Source: Campanula takesimana (Eukaryota; Streptophyta; Magnoliopsida; Asterales; Campanulaceae). From it: 64,000 nucleotides of DNA. The translations under genes and the position numbers were made by a program. The notes beneath the pieces are model-generated. The model was not told where the DNA came from and made no database searches. It saw only the letters and a list, made by a program, of their open reading frames with translations. The DNA lies in contig JAOWBW010000113.1 of the NCBI GenBank assembly GCA_026119855.1, forward strand, positions 558,001 through 622,000, in the 5' to 3' direction. This document shows, piece by piece, positions 58,286 to 64,000 of this stretch (its first letter is position 1; every line of letters begins with the position of its first letter).

Positions 58286-58392
58286 TAATAATTTATTTTT
58301 TTACTTGTACAAATGAGCTAAACGTAGTAATTAGTGTAGGGTATATGTCTAATGCCAGTATGCCACTATTGAGTTATCTACTAATTTTATTA

Positions 58393-58602
58393 CTACATCT
58401 GTCTCTAAATGTGTGTCCAAATTTCATTTCATTTTCAGGGACATAAGTTTATGTTCAATTTGGTGGCAAAATTTATATATATACTCTTGTAATCCTCTTT
58501 ACAAACATTTAGCTTTTGCAAGTATAAAGAGGTGAAAAAAATTATTTAGGGACAAAAATTTCCTGAAAATGAACACTTATTTAAGGTTAAGGAGAGAGGG
58601 AG
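58393..58602. mobile_element. Stowaway-like MITE, family A, inverted short copy
   Basis: 'CCAAATTTCATTTCATTTTC' then AAGTATAAAGAGGTGAAAAA shows the family interior in the opposite orientation; ends are diverged. Confidence 0.8.
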
Positions 58603-59331
58603 TATATAGTACTGTTGAAGAGAATTGTTTATAATTCAGAAAGAAGGGCGGTAGAGGTGGGCGTTATGAAGTGTTGTCTTCTTCAGCCAGCAAAAAGTAA
58701 ATGTAACGTCAACCACAATATAATCTGATCACACTGCATTTGCAATAACGATCACACTAATATTTTCCATCCCAAAATATAAAATCAAATTTATTTATTT
58801 ATTTTAGAATGGAGGGAGGGAGGGAGTAGTATAAATTTAAATAAATTGGGGAAGACATGTCACATGTTAGTTTGTTAATGAAACATAGTCCTCTGACTGA
58901 CAGACAGGCAGCCATGTAAAAGTCTGAGCAAGCTAAGGAAGAAGCTTCTCGTACTGGTGTTGCTGTGAAAATTCAACATGTTCTACACCTTTTTCAAAGA
59001 TAACGAGTTTAAATCGATTTTCTAATTTTCTTCACACTTATGTGGATATTCTTCTCAGTGTATACTATTAGAATTGAAATTTCATAAAATGAGCTAACAT
59101 CATGATCTTTTTATTTGTCATTTTTTATTGTCTTAATTTTTTTTCTTCTCATTTTTACGATTTGGACTTAAATGTGCATAAACACAACACGACTAGTGAC
59201 ACAAGTGTTTATATACTTAAAAAGTTTGACTTACCATTTAATTAGTCAAATGTGAAAATTATTTTAGGACGGAAGGAGTATTATGCAATAATGTTTGCCC
59301 AACAATACAAAGCGAGATCTCATATTTATTA
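58603..59331. other. Intergenic DNA
   Basis: No gene. GGAGGGAGGGAGGGAG near 58811-58826 and GGACGGAAGGAG at 59267 are isolated MITE-like ends. Confidence 0.5.
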
Positions 59332-59589
59332 CTCCCTCTGTCCCTAAATGAGTGTCAATTTTCAAGAAATCTTTGTCCCTAAATGAGTGTCTTTTTTTAA
59401 CATAACTTTCTCCCTAAATGTTTTTTTTCGAAAAAAATTTCACCGGTTTCTTTATACGTGCAAAACTAAAGGTTTGGAAAGTAGATTGCAAGATTATATA
59501 TGAATCGTTGTTACCAAATTGTTCAAAAAGTTGAGATTTTCAGTGTCCGTTAAAATGAATTTTGGACACTCATTTAAGGACAGAGGTAG
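59332..59589. mobile_element. Stowaway-like MITE, family A, copy 5
   Basis: CTCCCTCTGTCCCTAAATG ... TTTAAGGACAGAGGTAG; otherwise complete. Confidence 0.92.
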
Positions 59590-60311
59590 TACTAAATATA
59601 AACCCTTTCTTTTTTAGGTGAAAGGTAGCATCGACATTTAAGTCATCAAACGAAACGAAGAAAATAAAGATCGTTTTGGTTTGAGACGGACGAACTTTCA
59701 TGCAAGTAGCATAGAGCCCAAATATTAATATTGATTTAGAGGGTTGGTCCAGATAGATAGATAGATAATTGATACTCCAAGTTTCATGTAAATAGCAAAG
59801 GCCCTTACAATTTTTATGGTGGCATCGCTTTCTCTTTGCACACCATACTCAAACAAACCTTGCCTATATTTTATTTTATTTTATTTTATTTTAAACATGG
59901 AATTAAATTCATATAGAGGAAGGGTGACTGACGTACTTATAAATTGAAATTTGGTAACCATCTAATCTATTTTAAGGTACTGATTGATAGTACTCATCCA
60001 TAATAATAATAAATGAATAGAGACCCAGCCAGAGACCCAACCAACCAAGTTGAATTAATTAGATATGAATGAATGATTTATTATTGGGAGAGAAAATAAA
60101 GGGAGATGTCACATGGGATGGGAGTGATGTTATACTCTCTTTTGTCCTGTAATGATTCTTTTAAATTTTTTATTTAAGTTTAAATGTGTATATACACAAT
60201 ATAACTAGTGAAATAAGTATTACTAGTAATATTTTTAAAAAGTGTAAATAGTCAAATATAAAAATTATTTTGAGACAAATTGAATAATAGTATGGGGCCA
60301 CATTGTATATA
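59590..60311. other. Intergenic DNA
   Basis: No gene; short GATA and TTTTA simple repeats at about 59752 and 59868. Confidence 0.5.
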
Positions 60312-60594
60312 CTCCCTCCGTTTCATGTGAATTGAGACTAAAAAAGGGCACAATAATTAAGATAAAGTAGTGAATGTGTGGTGGAAAATGAAGAGAGAAT
60401 GAGTAGGGTAAATAGTAGTGTTGGTTGGATAAAATGAGTGGTGGAAAATGAAGAGAGAGAATTAGTGGAGTTAAATGGGTGGGATTGGGTGAATATAAAA
60501 TATTAAAAAGTTTGTCATTTTGGGCAGTCTCAATTGAGATGAAACGGACGAAAAGCGAAATAAGTCTCAATTCACGTTAAACGAACGGAGAGAG
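60312..60594. mobile_element. Stowaway-like MITE, family B, inverted copy
   Basis: CTCCCTCCGTTTCATGTGAA ... TTCACGTTAAACGAACGGAG; interior GTGGTGGAAAATGAAGAGAG repeats as at 56.7 kb. Confidence 0.88.
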
Positions 60595-61872
60595 TACTCC
60601 ATAGTAAAAAAGAAGGAGTTAAATGCATGAATGAGAGGATGATTTCACTATTGTTAGATTCCATGTGTTTGTTACAGGAGAGTGTTGCGCTGCTGCTGCT
60701 GCTGCTGCTACTACTAGCATTTTGTTAATGCCGCCCAACTGTAATCTTAAGTTTAACCGACACTCTTCACACGTCTTGGTGTTTATTTAAGTTTAGATGC
60801 AGAAAGAAAGAATCTTTCTTGTTTCTTTTTTTTTCTTTTAAAAAAAAAACACATTATATTGATGTACATAATGTTTTTATTATTATTACATTTTATTTGC
60901 CTTAAAATGCTTGTTTTAAAGGCAAATAAAATTCTTATAGTTTATTTATCAAAGTTTCAAGTCTTCCATCAGAAAACACTAACATATACAGTACAGTTTT
61001 TATTTTTCGGTAAAAACTCAGATCTTGTATTAGACTATTACTGAGTATGATAGTTGAATTTAGTGAGTATAGACATTGAAATAAGAATTATTAGTGGGTA
61101 GAAAATAGTGAATGAGCGTAAGACAATCGGGTCGTAGTGATGATAAAATATTTCTCTTGTTTTTCTAAATTTTAAGTGGATATGGAAATAACAATCCATT
61201 TGTCTCAAAATAGTATTCTCATTTAATTATTAAAATTTTATAAAAATATAAACAACTACTTTACTAAACATGTTTTATTAATACACTTTTTAAGTCCAAT
61301 AATAGTATTAATATTTGTTGGGTGAGTTGGTTTTGGGGAAACTAGCTTAAACCTTAAACTTTAACCCCCTATAAAAACAAGATTTTTTATAACTTATGGA
61401 AAATCTAGTTTCCCCCACAATTTTCTGTTGGGTACGAATACGAAGTTAGGCGGAGGATAAGGCCGTTTTTACGGCATTCATTCAGTGTAGAATTGTGTTT
61501 GTTTGTTGCATCCCCACAAATATAAAATGAATGAACAGCCTTCCATGCATTAGAATCATCCTTTCACCTTCCCTTCTCACACTTCATCCATTACTTAAAA
61601 TACTATAACCATAAACTTACTGTCATCTTTATTTTTATTTTGAGACGGGAGAAGTATTTTAAATATGATGGTGCTATCATTAAAGGTATGAAATATACTT
61701 AAAACCTTTATTAAAGTTATACTTACAACCTCGGGTTCTAAATATACTCGGTGCCTTTATTATAAGCACAAAAATTAAAATATACTCTACTCCATCAATC
61801 TCACTTGAAATAAGACAAATTTTTATTTTGAGTGTCTCACTTGAAATAGGACATTCCAAACTATAAAGTTTT
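60595..61872. other. Intergenic DNA with (CTG)n
   Basis: CTG units at about 60691-60714 are the only notable repeat. 61790-61870 has half of a MITE ('CACTTGAAATAAGAC', 'CACTTGAAATAGGAC'). No gene. Confidence 0.5.
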
Positions 61873-62040
61873 GGGCAATGCTAGGGGCACAAAAGAAATA
61901 CTACAAAATGATGGATACAAAGTGAGGTGACGATATTTTATTGGTTGCATCGATTGTGGACCCGGCACACTCTAATAAAAAACACCAATAGAATTTTGAC
62001 ACATCATTTTGTGGTACTTTTTTATGACTTTATATTTACC
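61873..62040. repeat. Dispersed repeat R1, copy B
   Basis: Begins GGGCAATGCTAGGGGCACAA and ends near TTTATATTTACCCT; partner of 4176-4350. Confidence 0.7.
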
Positions 62041-62378
62041 CTAAAGTTTTTATTACTTGTTTATTTATTAATGAGGCAAGGTAAAAGCAAGAGAAAAAAA
62101 AAAAAAAAACTATTGTAAATTTTGATTTTGATAATGTACTCCAATTCTCAATAAGAGAGAATAGGATGAAGTGGGGCCTTTGAGAATGGTGACATATTTC
62201 TTGATGAATACTGTTTGGGAGAAAAAATGGTTGTAAGAAGTGACATGGGGCTATCGACTTTTAACAACATTTCGATATGGTGAGACGTCAATCCTTTTCT
62301 TTCACATGGGACTTAAACCATAGATAGAGACTGCTATTATATGTTTATTTATTATTTTCATTTATTATATACTTTAAA

Positions 62379-62939
62379 TCTATATATATATATATATATT
62401 AAAGTTGGTGAGGAGAGTTAAGGTATTGCCATGTAGACAAGTCATGGAAGAAGCTTGAATTTGGTGATGCCACATCAACACTACCCTCTTAAATAAGTAA
62501 CTTTTCATTTTTTTTTATTAGCTAATAATATTAGTTACTATATAGGATAACTATTATAGTTAACTCTAATAGTAACTATTACTAATAATAGTAATACTTA
62601 ACTATAATACTTAACTACTATAGTTAACTATTACTATTATTAGTAATAGTTAACTATAGTAGTTAAGTACTATAGTTAAGTATTACTATTATTAATAATA
62701 GTTACTATATATGTTAATAAGTACAATTAATAATATTAGTTAATTATAATAATTATTTTAATTATTACTAAAAAATTAACACAATTTTCCTAAATTTATA
62801 AGCAAACATTTTCATTCATATACAATATAGTTATATTAAAAAAGTTATTATGTTACATTACTAAATAAAATCATAAAAAAATAAAATACGAAAAAAATAG
62901 TATATTAGTTTCCCGTGCAAAGCACGGGTTACCCACTAG
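62379..62939 (+). mobile_element. Non-autonomous Helitron, 561 bp
   Basis: Starts TCTATATATA after an A and ends CTAG before a T, with no target duplication. The terminal hairpin CCCGTGC-AAA-GCACGGG (62912-62928) lies 11 bases from the end, as in plant Helitrons. The interior (62520-62760) is built of AGTTAACTAT/ATAGTAATA words in both orientations. No RepHel sequence. Confidence 0.93.
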
Positions 62940-63036
62940 TAGAGTACTCAACTTGATCCGCAAACCGGATGATTGAACTAAATTAGAATAATTTACCTCT
63001 CCCAAATGTCATAATTCTGGGCTGAAATTAAGGAAA

Positions 63037-63037
63037 T

Positions 63038-63092
<55 letters not shown>

Positions 63093-64000
63093 GTTAGTGA
63101 GGAGGGTTATGGTGTTGACACGTGGACAAACAATGGAGAAAGCTTATATTTGGTGATGCCACATCAAACTCACCCTCATAATTATGTGACTTTTCAATTT
63201 CTTTTTCTTAGCTAATAGTCTAGCTAATAATATTAGTTACTATATAGGGTAACTATTATAGTTAACTGGAGTACTATTAATAGTAATAGTTAACTATTAT
63301 AGTAACTGTTACTATTATTAGTAATAGTTAACTACTACTACTAATAGTATTAGTTACTATAATAGTTAACTATTACTAATAATAGTAATAGTTAGCTATT
63401 ATAGTAATTATTACTATTATAGTAATAGTTAAATTATTACTAATAATAGTAATAGTTACTATTACTATTAATAGTATAAGTTAACCATTACTATTAATAG
63501 TATTAGTTAACAATAGTAGTTACTATACAAGTTAAATATTACTATTAATAGTATTAGTTAACTACAATAGTTACTATACAAGTTAAATATTACTATTAAT
63601 AGTATTAGTTAACTACAATAGTTGCTGTATTGGTTAACTATTACTATTAATAGTATTATTTAACTATAATAGTTACTATATAAGTTAATTATTACTATTA
63701 ATAGTATTAGTTAACTATAATAATTACTTTATAAATTAGTTTTTATTATTAATAATATTAGTTAACTATAATAAGCTATATACATTAACTATTAATATTA
63801 TTATTATTAGTTAATTGTAATAGTTATTATATAAGTTAAATTATTAACTTTTAATATTAAGTAATCATAACAGCTACTATATCAATTAACTATTACTATT
63901 AATGGTATTAGTTTCATATAATAATTATAATAATAATAATTATTATTATATAGATTAATCATTGCTATTAATATATATTAACTATTACTATCAATAATAT
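63037..64000 (+). mobile_element. Second, longer Helitron, running off the right edge
   Basis: Starts TCTTATATATA and then shares 'TTAAAGTTRGTGAGGAG', TGACACGTGGACAA-type and 'TTTGGTGATGCCACATCAA' with the first Helitron. From 63210 on it is filled with a TTAACTATTACTATTAATAG-type array; the 3' end is not in the window. Confidence 0.85.
63480..63960. repeat. About 51-bp minisatellite in the second Helitron
   Basis: Units such as TTACTATACAAGTTAAATAT followed by TACTATTAATAGTATTAG recur about nine times, clearest at 63521-63620. Each includes the palindrome ACTATTAATAGT. Confidence 0.85.

Overview
This window is nuclear DNA of a flowering plant, most likely a eudicot. The evidence is spliced genes with GT-AG introns, an intronless UDP-glucuronate 4-epimerase gene, a glycine-rich RNA-binding protein gene, and a dense load of plant transposons (Ty1/copia, Ty3/gypsy chromovirus, RTE LINE, TRIM, Stowaway, Tourist, hAT and Mutator-like MITEs, Helitrons). 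I cannot name the species from sequence alone. There are no operons, CRISPR arrays or bacterial features.

Host genes are few: (a) the first coding exon of a minus-strand gene whose protein begins MSRCFPFPPPGYEKK (2834-2911), with its leader to about 4003 and the rest off the left edge; (b) a five-exon glycine-rich, probably organellar RNA-binding protein gene on the plus strand (leader about 23785-23986, CDS 26833-27528), whose 2.8 kb leader intron holds a Mutator-like element and a Stowaway MITE; (c) a complete intronless UDP-glucuronate 4-epimerase (GAE) gene on the minus strand (37008-38351).

From 4487 to 19591 lies a three-level nest: an old, pol-less copia-type element on the minus strand; inside it an LTR-like sequence (6252-18622); and inside that a younger, complete-ended copia element (6599-17461, TSD CCATA). 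The youngest has a wrecked gag-pol but carries, between pol and the 3' LTR, a long gene-like unit with its own pyrimidine-rich leader, a phase-0 GT-AG intron and a predicted 721-residue protein. The whole element is saturated with the palindrome TGCGCA. This is the best candidate here for an undescribed system.

From 38755 to 42714 are two tandem copies of a foldback element made of about 113-bp monomers, each monomer holding three hairpins; in the first copy the array reverses orientation and is flanked by about 370-bp inverted repeats. Then come a CGAGC-rich hAT-like fragment, a perfect hAT MITE with an 8-bp TSD (43285-43796), and a recent Ty3/gypsy Tekay-like chromovirus (44446-53708, TSD CTCTG) inserted in an older LTR-like sequence. 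Its coding region is broken although its LTRs are about 1% diverged.

The rest (28-36 kb and 54-64 kb) is AT-rich intergenic DNA with many 'CTCCCTCYGTCC' MITEs, a TRIM (33922-34414, TSD ATTGT) nested in a MITE, a Tourist-like element with a huge TAA/TTA array, and two related Helitrons at the right end. All calls come from reading by eye; no alignment or database search was run.
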